NCBI GenBank assembly: GCA_965276835.1
Contig: OZ255631.1
Location: 1,922,001 to 1,986,000, forward strand
Direction: 5' to 3'
DNA length: 64,000 nt
Source: BOG-932 sp965276835
GTDB taxonomy: Bacteria; Pseudomonadota; Alphaproteobacteria; BOG-932; Roseiterribacteraceae
Below the pieces are notes generated by a model. It was not told the origin of the DNA, did not search any database, and saw nothing but the letters and a program-made list of their open reading frames with translations. The translations under genes and the position numbers were made by a program. This document shows positions 9,130 to 18,223 of the stretch, in pieces. The stretch's first letter is position 1. Each line of letters starts with the position of its first letter.

Positions 9130-10062
9130 ATGCCCAGGGCCGATAAATGGGCGAATGCGCGGCAAGGTCTTGTCGCCATCGCCTGCGGTCTCTTAAGCGC
9201 CGGCTTCGTCATGTCGGCGGAAACCAGTTCGCTGTTTCGGCTGCTGCTGGTCGGCTTCTCTCCGCTGCCGCTGTTCGCAGCAGGTTTCTGGGCGGGGCCG
9301 TTGACCTGTTTTACCGCTGGCCTTACCGCCACGGTGGTTGTGACGATCGCGATGGGGTCTGTCGCCGGTGCCCCTTATCTGGGTGGCGCGGCAATCCCGG
9401 TGGTGCTGCTGGTGTGGCAGGCTTGTCGCGGGACTGCGATGGATAAGGGCCGCCTGCTTTTGCTCTGGCTGACCGGCCTTGCAGTCGCGGGCGTTCTGGC
9501 GCTGATCGCCTATTTCGCCGTATCGGACGGCGGGCTGGCGAAAGTAATCGCCCATCGTTCCGATCTGGCGTTGCCGGCGGCCGAGATGGCGGCGCGGATT
9601 GCGCCGGGGCTGGCGATGGCGGTGTGGATGGGCGTGATCGCGCTTTCGGGCGTGGTCGGCGGATGGTTGATGGGACAGGTCGGATTGGCCAATCGGCCGT
9701 CGATCGATATCGGGCGGTTAAGCCTGCCGATATGGATCGGTCCGATCCTGATGGTGGCGGGTTTGGCGGGCGCGATCCTGCGCGAGGGTACGGTCGGTAT
9801 GATCTGCCTCAGCTCGGCGATCACGTTGACCGTGTCGTTTGCATTTCTGGGCCTGGCGCTGATTCACGCGCTGCTTGGAAAACGAATGGGCGGGCCGGCA
9901 TGGATCGCCGCCGTCTATGTGGTTTTGCTGGGCTCCCCCGCCCTTCTGGGGTGGCGGGCCCTGCTGATTTTTACGTTGATGCTGGCCGGTTTGGGGTCGG
10001 CGGATCAGTTAATGGATTTCCGCGACCTGCGCGGGTTGCGGTCTGGAATGAGAAGGAAGTGA
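9130..10062 (+). CDS. DUF2232 family integral membrane protein
   Basis: 310-residue hydrophobic protein with about eight predicted membrane segments, starting after a short basic N-terminus (MPRADKWANARQ). A DUF2232 membrane protein between rpsR and rplI is the usual arrangement in alphaproteobacteria, and the position is the main support for the family call. The function of the family is not established; a transporter-like or cell-envelope role is only a guess. It ends seven bases before rplI, so it is part of the ribosomal protein operon. Confidence 0.8.
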   Translation: MPRADKWANARQGLVAIACGLLSAGFVMSAETSSLFRLLLVGFSPLPLFAAGFWAGPLTCFTAGLTATVVVTIAMGSVAGAPYLGGAAIPVVLLVWQACRGTAMDKGRLLLLWLTGLAVAGVLALIAYFAVSDGGLAKVIAHRSDLALPAAEMAARIAPGLAMAVWMGVIALSGVVGGWLMGQVGLANRPSIDIGRLSLPIWIGPILMVAGLAGAILREGTVGMICLSSAITLTVSFAFLGLALIHALLGKRMGGPAWIAAVYVVLLGSPALLGWRALLIFTLMLAGLGSADQLMDFRDLRGLRSGMRRK

Positions 10063-10069
10063 GGGCGTC

Positions 10070-10636
10070 ATGGAAGTGATTCTTTTGGAGCGCGTGCCCA
10101 ATCTCGGTCAGTTGGGCCAGGTTGTGAATGTGAAGCCGGGTTACGCCCGGAATTTTCTGCTGCCGACCAAGAAGGCGCTGCGCGCCACCAAGGAAAACCT
10201 GGCCTATTTCGAACGCCAGAAATCGGTGATCATCCAGACCAACGATGAGCGCCGCAAGGGCGCCACCACCCTGGGCAGCAAGATCGACGGCGCCGCGGTC
10301 GTGATCGTGCGTCAGGCCGCCGAGTCGGGCCAGCTTTACGGTTCGGTGACCGCCCGCGACATCGCCGACGCGGTTTCGGCACTGGGCACCGCGGTCGAGC
10401 GCAGCCATGTCATTCTGAACCAGGCGATCAAGACGCTGGGCCTGTTCCCGATCACCATTGCGCTGCACCCGGAAGTTTCGGTGAAAGTCACCGTCAACAT
10501 CGCCCGCTCGGAAGAAGAGGCGAAAACCCAGGCATTGCGCGGCGAAGCGCTGATCGGCCGGGCTGATGACGACGACGAAGACGCGCCGGAAGCAAAAGCC
10601 GAAGAGGCCCCTGCCGAAGAAACCGACGCCGCCTGA
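10070..10636 (+). CDS. rplI: 50S ribosomal protein L9
   Basis: L9 binds 23S rRNA and limits frameshifting. The N-terminal domain starts MEVILLERVPNLGQLGQVVNVK with the diagnostic PGYARNFLLP, followed by the long connecting helix and the C-terminal domain (VTARDIADAV onward). 188 residues, longer than the E. coli protein because of an acidic, Glu/Ala-rich tail after about residue 165, a common alphaproteobacterial extension. Start chosen at the ATG after GAAGGAAGTGAGG. Confidence 0.96.
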   Translation: MEVILLERVPNLGQLGQVVNVKPGYARNFLLPTKKALRATKENLAYFERQKSVIIQTNDERRKGATTLGSKIDGAAVVIVRQAAESGQLYGSVTARDIADAVSALGTAVERSHVILNQAIKTLGLFPITIALHPEVSVKVTVNIARSEEEAKTQALRGEALIGRADDDDEDAPEAKAEEAPAEETDAA

Positions 10637-10639
10637 TCC

Positions 10640-10685
10640 TTATCCAAACGGGGCGCCGTCCCCGTTATTCACAGCCTGTGGATAA
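10640..10685. promoter_or_regulatory. cluster of DnaA boxes upstream of dnaB
   Basis: TGTGGATAA at 10677-10685 is an exact consensus DnaA box (TTATCCACA on the other strand). TTATTCACA at 10665-10673 is a consensus box (TTATNCACA) in opposite orientation, three bases away. TTATCCAAA at 10640-10648 matches 8 of 9. They lie between rplI and dnaB, next to an ACGGGG/CCCCGT hairpin. A DnaA-responsive control of dnaB or a replication-related site is inferred. Confidence 0.6.
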
Positions 10686-10705
10686 ATTTCATCCACGGAA
10701 TCTAC

Positions 10706-10747
10706 CGCCCGCCCTGCGAACTTCGATATCGCACGGCGGGCGTTTTT
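10706..10747 (+). terminator. rho-independent terminator after rplI
   Basis: The arms CGCCCGCC (10706-10713) and GGCGGGCG (10735-10742) pair perfectly, with an inner TGCGA/TCGCA pairing, and are followed by TTTTT at 10743-10747. It closes the rpsF-rpsR-DUF2232-rplI operon, 15 bases before the dnaB start. Confidence 0.85.
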
Positions 10748-10761
10748 GTTAGGGTGTTCGG

Positions 10762-12243
10762 ATGCGCGAACGCGACATCGCCTCCAATATCACGCCCCTG
10801 CCCTCGCCAGCCCGCGCGCGCGCCGAACCGCGGCAGATGCCGCATAACCTGGAGGCTGAACAAGGGCTGCTGGGCGCGCTCTTGATCGATGCCAAGGCTT
10901 TCGAGCGCGTGTCCGAATTCTTGAAGACCGAGCATTTCTACGCACCGGTCCATGGCCGCATCTTCGAGGTGATCGGCAAGGTCATCGAGCGGAACCAAAT
11001 TCCGTCGCCGGTCACGCTGAAAGCGTTCTTCAGCGAGGACGAGGACCTGAGCCACCTAGGCGGCGCGACCTATCTGGTGGACCTGACGACCAGCGTGGTG
11101 ACTGTCCTCAATGTCGAGGACTATGGCCGGACCATTTTCGAACTGCATCTACGCCGTCAGTTGATCACGCTGGGCGAGGAAACGGTCGTCGACGCGCATA
11201 AACACGACCTGGACCAGCCGCCGACCGAGCAGATCGAGGCGCTGGAGCGTAAACTCTATGAGCTTGCGACCGTCGGCGACACCGGGTCGGGCTTCAAGCC
11301 GTTCTCTGCCTCGCTGACCGGCGCGATCGGAATGGCGGAGGCGGCTTATCGCCGGTCCAGCCACATTTCCGGCGTTACCACCGGCCTGCGCGACCTCAAC
11401 CGTAAACTCGGCGGGCTGCAGCCATCCGACCTTCTGATCCTCGCCGGTCGCCCGTCGATGGGAAAGACCGCGCTGGCAACCAATATCGCGTTCAACGCCG
11501 CGCAGGCCTATACCGATAGCCACGGCAAGGAAGGTGCAGCAGTTGCCTTCTTCTCGCTGGAAATGTCCGCCGAGCAGCTGGCCACCCGTATATTGGCCGA
11601 GGTCTCGGAGGTTCCGTCCGAGAAAATCCGCAAGGGCGAAGTTCGCGACGTCGAATTTCGGCGGTTCGTCGAAGCGAGCCAGCGGCTGGCCAGCATCCCG
11701 TTCTATATCGACGACACCCCGGCGCTTTCGATCGCCCAGGTCCGCACGCGCGCACGCCGCCTGAAGCGGCAATTCGGTCTTGGCCTGATCGTCATCGACT
11801 ATCTTCAGCTGCTACGCGGGTCGGGCGGTCGCGCCAGCGAAAATCGCGTGCTGGAAATTTCCGAAATCACGCGTGGCCTTAAGGCCCTGGCGAAGGAGCT
11901 GGCCGTACCTGTCTTGGCGCTGTCGCAGCTGAGTCGCGCCGTCGAACAGCGCGACGACAAACGCCCGCAGCTGTCCGACCTGCGTGAATCCGGCACCATC
12001 GAACAGGATTCGGACGTCGTCATGTTCGTGTTCCGCGAGGAATATTACATTGAGCGCAAGCAGCCGACCGAAGGCACGCCGGAACACCTGACCTGGCAGG
12101 CGGACATGGAAAAAGCCCACAACATCGCCGAAGTCATCATCGGCAAGCAGCGCCACGGTCCCGTGGGCACCGTCAAACTGCACTTCGAGGGACAGTTCAC
12201 CCGGTTCGGCGACCTTGCCATCGGGGCATACGAGGACCATTGA
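10762..12243 (+). CDS. dnaB: replicative DNA helicase
   Basis: Hexameric 5'-3' helicase of the replication fork. 493 residues: N-terminal primase-interaction domain (about 30-135, with MPHNLEAEQGLLGALL), linker, then the RecA-like domain with Walker A GRPSMGKTALA near residue 230, Walker B LIVIDYLQLL, and the conserved SDLRESGTIEQDSD segment. No intein is present. The start lies directly after the terminator, so the promoter should lie within or upstream of the DnaA-box region. Confidence 0.97.
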   Translation: MRERDIASNITPLPSPARARAEPRQMPHNLEAEQGLLGALLIDAKAFERVSEFLKTEHFYAPVHGRIFEVIGKVIERNQIPSPVTLKAFFSEDEDLSHLGGATYLVDLTTSVVTVLNVEDYGRTIFELHLRRQLITLGEETVVDAHKHDLDQPPTEQIEALERKLYELATVGDTGSGFKPFSASLTGAIGMAEAAYRRSSHISGVTTGLRDLNRKLGGLQPSDLLILAGRPSMGKTALATNIAFNAAQAYTDSHGKEGAAVAFFSLEMSAEQLATRILAEVSEVPSEKIRKGEVRDVEFRRFVEASQRLASIPFYIDDTPALSIAQVRTRARRLKRQFGLGLIVIDYLQLLRGSGGRASENRVLEISEITRGLKALAKELAVPVLALSQLSRAVEQRDDKRPQLSDLRESGTIEQDSDVVMFVFREEYYIERKQPTEGTPEHLTWQADMEKAHNIAEVIIGKQRHGPVGTVKLHFEGQFTRFGDLAIGAYEDH

Positions 12244-12376
12244 TTTTCCATCCCACCGTGCCGCCCGGCACAGGATAAGATCGCCACTGCCGTTTTGAGT
12301 TCAGCCGACCGGTCCGGCGATCGTCCATGTCACCCCCTGTGAAATCCCAGGCAAGCTCTGTAGACATAGCCGCACA

Positions 12377-13153
12377 ATGATCGATTTTCTTTCGGTAATC
12401 GGCGAACGGGTCCTTGGCCTGTTCTCTATCGCGGGGCGTTTGACGCTTTTCGTCGCCAGTGCGCTGTCCCACTGCGTCAGGCCGCCCATCTATTTCCGCA
12501 ACATATTCCAGCAGTTCCTGATCATCGGCTATAACTCGCTGCCGGTGGTTGGACTGACGGCGTTTTTTACCGGCGCGGTTCTGGCGTTGCAGGCCTCGAT
12601 CGGGTTTTCGTCACTGACGGCGCCGACAGCGATCCCGATGCTGGTGGTCGTGTCGGTCACGCGAGAACTGGGGCCGGTCCTGGCCAGCCTGATGGTTGCG
12701 GGCCGCGCCGGCGCCGCGATTGCCGCCGAACTTGGCACCATGCGGGTCACCGAGCAGATCGATGCGCTGGAAACCCTGGCGACCAGTCCCGTCAAATATC
12801 TGGTCGTGCCGCGGGTGCTCGCCGGCATTTTGATGATGCCGCTTCTGGTGCTGGTCGCCGACGTGATCGGCGTGATGGGCGGCTTCATCGTCAGCTCGTT
12901 CATTCTTGACCTGAACGAACACGCCTATCTGAACAACACGATCAACAATCTGCACCCGTTCGACATCGTGTCCGGCCTGATCAAGGCAGCGGTCTTCGGC
13001 CTGATCATCGCGATCCTGGGCTGTTTCAACGGCTATAATTCGAAGGGCGGCGCGCAGGGTGTCGGCGCGGCAACCACGAACGCGGTGGTCTATGCGTCCG
13101 TGCTGATTCTATTCTCCGACTACTTCATGACCGAGCTGTTCCTGACGCGATGA
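12377..13153 (+). CDS. mlaE: MlaE-type phospholipid ABC transporter permease
   Basis: 258-residue inner membrane permease of the MlaE/TrnA family that moves lipids between inner and outer membrane. The family core is clear: GAVLALQ, VTRELGPVLASLMVAGRAGAAIAAELGTM and EQIDALETLATSPVKYLVVPRV. About five membrane segments. The stop overlaps the next ATG by 4 bases, giving a two-gene unit with the ATPase. No MlaD substrate-binding protein follows, unlike standard mla operons. A weak GTGCC/GGCAC hairpin (12258-12271) lies between dnaB and this gene. Confidence 0.88.
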   Translation: MIDFLSVIGERVLGLFSIAGRLTLFVASALSHCVRPPIYFRNIFQQFLIIGYNSLPVVGLTAFFTGAVLALQASIGFSSLTAPTAIPMLVVVSVTRELGPVLASLMVAGRAGAAIAAELGTMRVTEQIDALETLATSPVKYLVVPRVLAGILMMPLLVLVADVIGVMGGFIVSSFILDLNEHAYLNNTINNLHPFDIVSGLIKAAVFGLIIAILGCFNGYNSKGGAQGVGAATTNAVVYASVLILFSDYFMTELFLTR

Positions 13154-13956
13154 GCCCACGCAAATCAACCGCCGCGCCCGCCACCAAGATTTCGGTCAGG
13201 GGCCTCAAGAAATCCTTCGGCCGCAAGGTCGTGCTCGATGGCTTCGACGTCGATGTCGCCCAAGGTGAATCTCTGGTCATCATCGGGGGATCGGGCTCCG
13301 GCAAGTCGGTCTTCCTCAAATGCCTGCTCGGTCTGGTCAGGCCGGACTCCGGTTCGATCACCGTCGATGGGCAGGACATGATCGGCGGCGACAAGAGCGC
13401 TCGCGAAAAGATGCGGCGCAATATGGGGATGCTTTTTCAAGGCGGCGCGCTGTTCGACAGCCTCACGGTCTGGGAAAATGTCGCCTTCGCGCTGAACGAA
13501 GGCATCGGCCGCCGCCGCGTGACGCGCGCCCGGTCTCGGCAGATCGCGATCGAGAAACTGCAGTCGGTCGGCCTCTCGCCCGATATCGCCGATCTTGCGC
13601 CGTCGGAGCTGTCGGGCGGCATGCAAAAGCGTGTCGGCCTTGCCCGCGCGATCGCGCCGGACCCGGGTATCCTGCTGTTCGACGAGCCGACGACTGGGCT
13701 TGACCCCATCATGGCCGACACGATCAACGACCTGATCGTATCGAGTGTCCACACATTGGGCGCGACCGCCGTTTCGATCACTCATGACATGGCCAGCGCG
13801 CGCAAGATCGCAACGCGCATCGCCATGCTGTATCAAGGGAAGCTGATCTGGGAAGGATCGGCGTCCGAAGTCGACAATTCGGGCAACCCTTATGTCGATC
13901 AGTTCGTTCACGGCCGGTCCGAAGGTCCGATACAATTGCAAGTTCGCGCGCGGTAA
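13150..13956 (+). CDS. mlaF: MlaF-type phospholipid ABC transporter ATP-binding protein
   Basis: 268-residue ATPase partner of the preceding permease. Walker A GGSGSGKSVFLK near residues 44-55, Q-loop LFQGGALFDSLTVWENV, signature LSGGMQKRVGLARAI, Walker B ILLFDEPTTGLDPI, and H-loop ITHD. The GALFDSLTVWENV text is characteristic of the Mla/Ttg2A subfamily. A short Ser/Ala/Lys N-terminal extension precedes the domain. Confidence 0.92.
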   Translation: MSPRKSTAAPATKISVRGLKKSFGRKVVLDGFDVDVAQGESLVIIGGSGSGKSVFLKCLLGLVRPDSGSITVDGQDMIGGDKSAREKMRRNMGMLFQGGALFDSLTVWENVAFALNEGIGRRRVTRARSRQIAIEKLQSVGLSPDIADLAPSELSGGMQKRVGLARAIAPDPGILLFDEPTTGLDPIMADTINDLIVSSVHTLGATAVSITHDMASARKIATRIAMLYQGKLIWEGSASEVDNSGNPYVDQFVHGRSEGPIQLQVRAR

Positions 13957-13976
13957 CGCCGCCGATACGATACTGC

Positions 13977-14011
13977 CCCCAAAAGGGGACCAATCGGGCT
14001 CAAAGGCCCGA
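13977..14011 (+). terminator. two short hairpins between mlaF and the PQQ dehydrogenase
   Basis: CCCC-AAAA-GGGG (13977-13988) is followed by TCGGGC-6 nt-GCCCGA (13994-14011). There is no U tract, so termination is uncertain; the second stem lies close to the ribosome binding site AAGGGAGG of the next gene. Confidence 0.35.
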
Positions 14012-14027
14012 CCTAAGGGAGGATTTA

Positions 14028-16025
14028 ATGCAGGTGAAAAACCGCGTGGCGCTGCTTGCCGTCGCTCTAAGCCTATCCGCACCGGCCTTTGCACTGGAAC
14101 AGCCGGCGGCAAGCGATCCGGTTGTCGATGTCTCCGCCCCGATGACGATCGCCCAAGTGCGCCGCGGCGCCGAGCTTTACGACGGCAAATGCGCGAACTG
14201 CCATGGCGCCAAGCTCGAAGGAAAAACCGCCACCGCTCTCACCGGCCCGGTCTTCTCCGGTAAATGGGCGACACAGACCGGCAAGGATCTGTTCGACCGG
14301 GTGCGGACGATGCCCTATGGCGCCCCCAATTCGCTGAACACCGGGCAGTATCTCGACCTGACGGCCTTCATCCTGTCGCGTAACGGCAGCGAGACGGGCG
14401 CGGGCGACCTGTCCGCCAACCCGGCTGCACTGACAAAGGTCAAGGTCGTCCAAATGGCCGGCGGCAAAGCCCAGGCTCCGGCTGGCCCGGTCAGCACGAC
14501 CACAACCATCCGTGCCATCGGGGATATCATCGGCGCCGGCCCGACCCAGGACGAACTGAGCAGCGTGACCCCGAAGACCACGGATTGGCTGTTCGCCAAT
14601 CACGACTACCAGGGCCAGCGTTTCGTCGATGTCGGGCAGATCACACCCGCCAATGTCGGCAATTTGAAGCCGGTCTGCATGTATCAGGTCGGCGATCTGA
14701 ACCCATTCCCGAACAACCCTTTGATCTATAAAGGGCAGATGTTCATCACCAGCCGCGATGCGACGGTCTCGATCGACGCGGCGACCTGCAAGGTGAACTG
14801 GCGGTACGATCGCAAGTCGCGCGTTCCGGTCAGTTTCGGTCTGAAAATGAACCGGGGCGCGGCGCTGAAAGACGGCAAGCTGGTCTACGGCACGCATGAT
14901 GGGTTCCTCATTGCCCTAGACGCGGCAACCGGCAAGGAATTGTGGGTCCGCGATGTCTCAGGCGATCCGCAGAACGGCGGCGGCGGCTTCAACCAGGCCC
15001 CGGTTATTTATGACGACCTGGTGCTGATCGCCCCGGCGGGCAGCGAACTCGACGTCAAAGGCTGGATCGGCGCATTCAAGTTGTCGACCGGTGAGCCGGT
15101 CTGGCGTTTCAACACGATACCCGACGACGGCGAACCCGGCGCCGATACATGGCCCAGCCACGAAGCGCGCGCGCACGGCGGTGGAGCGGTCTGGGGTTCG
15201 CTGGGGCTGGATGTCGCCAAAGGACAGCTGTTCGTGCCGGTCTCCAATCCGACGCCGGATTTCGACGGCGACGCGCGCAAGGGCGACAATCTTTATACCT
15301 GCTCGATGGTGGTCCTCGATGTGCGGACCGGCAAGCTGATCTGGTACTATCAGGTCACACCGCACGACACGCACGACTATGACCTGACGGAAACGATCCC
15401 GCTGTTCAGCGCCAAGGTGAACGGCAAGATGCGCAATCTGGTGGTTGCGGCCGGCAAAGAGGGCACGGTCCATGTGCTGGACCGTGACACGCATGAGCAT
15501 CTCTATGTCGTGCCCGTCACTACACGGCAGAACACGGACAAACCCTGGATCGCCATCGACACCACGGCGGGCGGCGACCGCGTCTGCCCAGGCGCGATCG
15601 GCGGCGTGCAGTGGAATGGACCGGCATTCAATCCCTTGACCAACATGCTGTATGTCGATGCTGCGGATTTCTGCGCCATCACCAAGGATCCGACCGACAA
15701 GTCGCGCGGCTGGCTGACGGCGATCGATGCCACCAGCGGCAAGATTGCCTGGCAGTATTCGGCGACGCGGCCGATGCTGGCGGCGGTGACGACGACCTCG
15801 TCCGGCCTGGTCTTCGGCGGCCAGTTGGACGGCGACGTCGTGGCGTTCGGCGCCAAGGACGGCAAGCAGCTGTTCCACTTCAATGTAGGCGGCCCGATCA
15901 CCGGGGGCATCGCCACCTATATGGTCGGCCAGAAGCAATATCTGGTCGCCATGTCCGGCGCGGCCAACAGCTTCTGGCGCGCGGCCCCCGGTTCGTCGAC
16001 GGTGATTATCTTCGCGTTACCATAA
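14028..16025 (+). CDS. exported PQQ-dependent dehydrogenase with N-terminal cytochrome c domain
   Basis: 665 residues. A signal peptide (to about residue 22, ending SAPAFA) is followed by a cytochrome c domain with the haem motif CANCH at 55-59 and a candidate axial Met further on (TMPYGAPN), then a long quinoprotein beta-propeller from about residue 190. The propeller shows the repeated AxTGxxxW motifs (ATGKELWVRD, STGEPVWRF, RTGKLIWYYQ, TSGKIAWQY) and PHDTHDYD, the usual place of the catalytic Asp. It probably oxidises an alcohol or polyol in the periplasm and passes electrons to the respiratory chain. The haem domain is at the N-terminus, as in polyvinyl alcohol dehydrogenases, rather than C-terminal as in quinohaemoprotein ethanol dehydrogenases. 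Substrate unknown. Confidence 0.85.
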   Translation: MQVKNRVALLAVALSLSAPAFALEQPAASDPVVDVSAPMTIAQVRRGAELYDGKCANCHGAKLEGKTATALTGPVFSGKWATQTGKDLFDRVRTMPYGAPNSLNTGQYLDLTAFILSRNGSETGAGDLSANPAALTKVKVVQMAGGKAQAPAGPVSTTTTIRAIGDIIGAGPTQDELSSVTPKTTDWLFANHDYQGQRFVDVGQITPANVGNLKPVCMYQVGDLNPFPNNPLIYKGQMFITSRDATVSIDAATCKVNWRYDRKSRVPVSFGLKMNRGAALKDGKLVYGTHDGFLIALDAATGKELWVRDVSGDPQNGGGGFNQAPVIYDDLVLIAPAGSELDVKGWIGAFKLSTGEPVWRFNTIPDDGEPGADTWPSHEARAHGGGAVWGSLGLDVAKGQLFVPVSNPTPDFDGDARKGDNLYTCSMVVLDVRTGKLIWYYQVTPHDTHDYDLTETIPLFSAKVNGKMRNLVVAAGKEGTVHVLDRDTHEHLYVVPVTTRQNTDKPWIAIDTTAGGDRVCPGAIGGVQWNGPAFNPLTNMLYVDAADFCAITKDPTDKSRGWLTAIDATSGKIAWQYSATRPMLAAVTTTSSGLVFGGQLDGDVVAFGAKDGKQLFHFNVGGPITGGIATYMVGQKQYLVAMSGAANSFWRAAPGSSTVIIFALP

Positions 16026-16140
16026 CGGCGCTTCGCGCAACGCAGGCATCTTTTTCCACGCGCAGTCCCGAGCCACTCCATGTCATATTAAGGTCATGGA
16101 GTGGCGCGGCCGGAGTCGCGCCCTGAGCGCGAGGATTCGG

Positions 16141-17550
16141 GTGGCGCGACCCCTTCATCACTATGTTTGCCAGTCATGCGGCGCATCCGCCCCGAAATGG
16201 AGCGGCAAGTGCGAGTCGTGCGGTGAATGGAACACGATGGTCGAAGAGACGACCGCCGCGGCCACCCCGGTATCGGCCGGGGGGCTAGGTCGCGCCAAAG
16301 GCCGCACTATCGAGTTCGTCCCCCTATCGGGCTCTTCTGAAGGCCTGCCGCGCCGCCTGTCCGGCATTGGCGAGTTCGACCGCGCCGTCGGCGGAGGCTT
16401 GGTGCCCGGCGGCTGCACACTGATCGGCGGCGACCCCGGCATCGGCAAGTCGACCCTGGTCCTGCAACTGGTCGGCCGGCTGTCCGCCACATTTCGCACG
16501 GCCTATGTCTCCGGCGAAGAATCGGTCGACCAGGTGCGCCTGCGCGCGCAGCGCCTGGGCCTTGCCGCCGCGCCGGTCGAGCTGGCGGCGGCGACCGAGG
16601 TTCGCGATATCGTCGCGGCGATGGATTTGCCGAACGGGCCGCAGGTCGTGGTGATCGATTCGATCCAGACCATGTTCGTCGACACGCTGGACAGTGCGCC
16701 GGGCACGGTTGCCCAGGTTCGCGCCTCGGCCCAGATTTTGATCAAGACTGCCAAACGCCGCGGTATCAGCCTGCTGCTGATCGGCCACGTCACCAAGGAA
16801 GGCATGATCGCCGGGCCGCGTGTGCTGGAGCATATGGTCGACACCGTCCTCTATTTCGAAGGCGAGCGCGGGCACCAGTTCCGTATCCTGCGGTCGGTCA
16901 AGAACCGCTTTGGCCCAACCGACGAGATCGGCGTGTTCGATATGACCGGCGAAGGCCTGGCGGAGGTGTCAAACCCGTCGGAGCTGTTCCTTGCGGAACG
17001 GCGCGGCGACGTATCGGGCACCGCGGTTTTCGCCGGCATCGAAGGCACCCGCCCGGTGCTGGTGGAGATTCAGGCGCTGGTCGGTCCCGCGGCGCTGGGT
17101 ACCGCACGGCGCGCCGTTGTCGGCTGGGATTCCGCACGGCTGGCGATGGTGCTGGCGGTGCTGGAAGCGCGCTGCGGCGTGTCGATCGGCAGCCACGACG
17201 TCTATCTGAACATTGCCGGCGGCCTTCGCATCAACGAGCCGGCGGCCGATCTGGCGGTCGCGGCGGCACTGATCAGCGCGTTGTCGGGTGAAGCCGTGCC
17301 GCCCGAGGCGGTGATCTTCGGCGAGATCGGCCTGGCGGGCGAGGTCCGCGGCGTCGGGCAGATGGAATTGCGCCTTAAGGAGGCCGCAAAATTGGGCTTC
17401 AGCCGCGCCATTATCCCCAGCCGCCGTCAGGGCGCCACCGGACGGACCAGCCAGGGCGTTGCCGTGACGGAGATCGACCATTTAAGCAAGCTGATTCCGC
17501 TTTTCGGCAGCGCTAAAAGCGCGCAGCCGCTGCGGGCGGCTAAACGTTAG
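16141..17550 (+). CDS. radA: DNA repair protein RadA
   Basis: RadA is a RecA-like ATPase that helps branch migration in recombination. It has a zinc finger CQSCG...CESCGEW at the N-terminus, Walker A GGDPGIGKSTL, the RadA signature KNRFGPTDE and a C-terminal Lon-like domain. The frame is open to 16096, but GTG at 16141 is preferred: it has GCGAGGA upstream and yields the family start VARPLHHYVCQSCG and a 469-residue protein. Followed by cvpA and purF as in other alphaproteobacteria. Confidence 0.95.
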   Translation: MARPLHHYVCQSCGASAPKWSGKCESCGEWNTMVEETTAAATPVSAGGLGRAKGRTIEFVPLSGSSEGLPRRLSGIGEFDRAVGGGLVPGGCTLIGGDPGIGKSTLVLQLVGRLSATFRTAYVSGEESVDQVRLRAQRLGLAAAPVELAAATEVRDIVAAMDLPNGPQVVVIDSIQTMFVDTLDSAPGTVAQVRASAQILIKTAKRRGISLLLIGHVTKEGMIAGPRVLEHMVDTVLYFEGERGHQFRILRSVKNRFGPTDEIGVFDMTGEGLAEVSNPSELFLAERRGDVSGTAVFAGIEGTRPVLVEIQALVGPAALGTARRAVVGWDSARLAMVLAVLEARCGVSIGSHDVYLNIAGGLRINEPAADLAVAAALISALSGEAVPPEAVIFGEIGLAGEVRGVGQMELRLKEAAKLGFSRAIIPSRRQGATGRTSQGVAVTEIDHLSKLIPLFGSAKSAQPLRAAKR

Positions 17551-17602
17551 CCATGAAAACGGCCTATAGGGTGGCGGCCCACGCCCAGTATCGGTGTTTT
17601 GG

Positions 17603-18223
17603 ATGAATACAGTCGACGCCATCGTCATAGCCGTTATCGCGATCTCCACCGTGATCGCCTTCCTGCGCGGGTTCGTGCGCGAGGTTCTGACGATCGGTTC
17701 CTGGATCGGCGCGGCGCTGGCGGTGCTCTATGGCTTCTCATACCTGAAGCCGACCTTCGAACATTACATCAAGATGAAGCTGGCGGCCGATCTCGCTTGC
17801 GGTTTCACCCTCTTCCTGGTCACGCTGGTTCTGTTGTCGATTCTAAGCCACGTTCTGGCCCGGTTCATTCGCGGATCCGCGCTGACGGCGGTGGATCGCT
17901 CCCTCGGCCTTCTGTTCGGGTTGCTGAGAGGTGCGATTTTGGTGTCGCTTGCCTATATGTTGATTGGGTCGCTGGATCCTGGCCTGGTCAAAGGTGCGCG
18001 CACTCAGCCGATGATGGCGCGCGGCGCGGAGATATTGCGCAGTATGACCCCGAAGGAATTCGCCAACGGGCTGCCGCAGGAAATTCCGATCAGCGCCCCC
18101 GGAGGCGAAGCGCCGGCGGGTGACGCAAAGCCCGATAAAACCGAAGCCGATCAAACTCCGGCCTACAATAAACGCCAGAACGAAGCGATGCAGCGTATGA
18201 TCGAATCGCAGCTTAAGAAATGA
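17603..18223 (+). CDS. cvpA: CvpA family membrane protein
   Basis: 206-residue inner membrane protein with four hydrophobic segments in its first 130 residues and a polar, Lys/Glu/Gln-rich tail ending MIESQLKK. CvpA is linked to colicin V production and envelope stress, and its gene commonly precedes purF, as here. The core LRGFVREVLTIGSWIGAALAV is typical. ATG at 17603 is preferred over GTG at 17594. The stop overlaps purF. Confidence 0.9.
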   Translation: MNTVDAIVIAVIAISTVIAFLRGFVREVLTIGSWIGAALAVLYGFSYLKPTFEHYIKMKLAADLACGFTLFLVTLVLLSILSHVLARFIRGSALTAVDRSLGLLFGLLRGAILVSLAYMLIGSLDPGLVKGARTQPMMARGAEILRSMTPKEFANGLPQEIPISAPGGEAPAGDAKPDKTEADQTPAYNKRQNEAMQRMIESQLKK

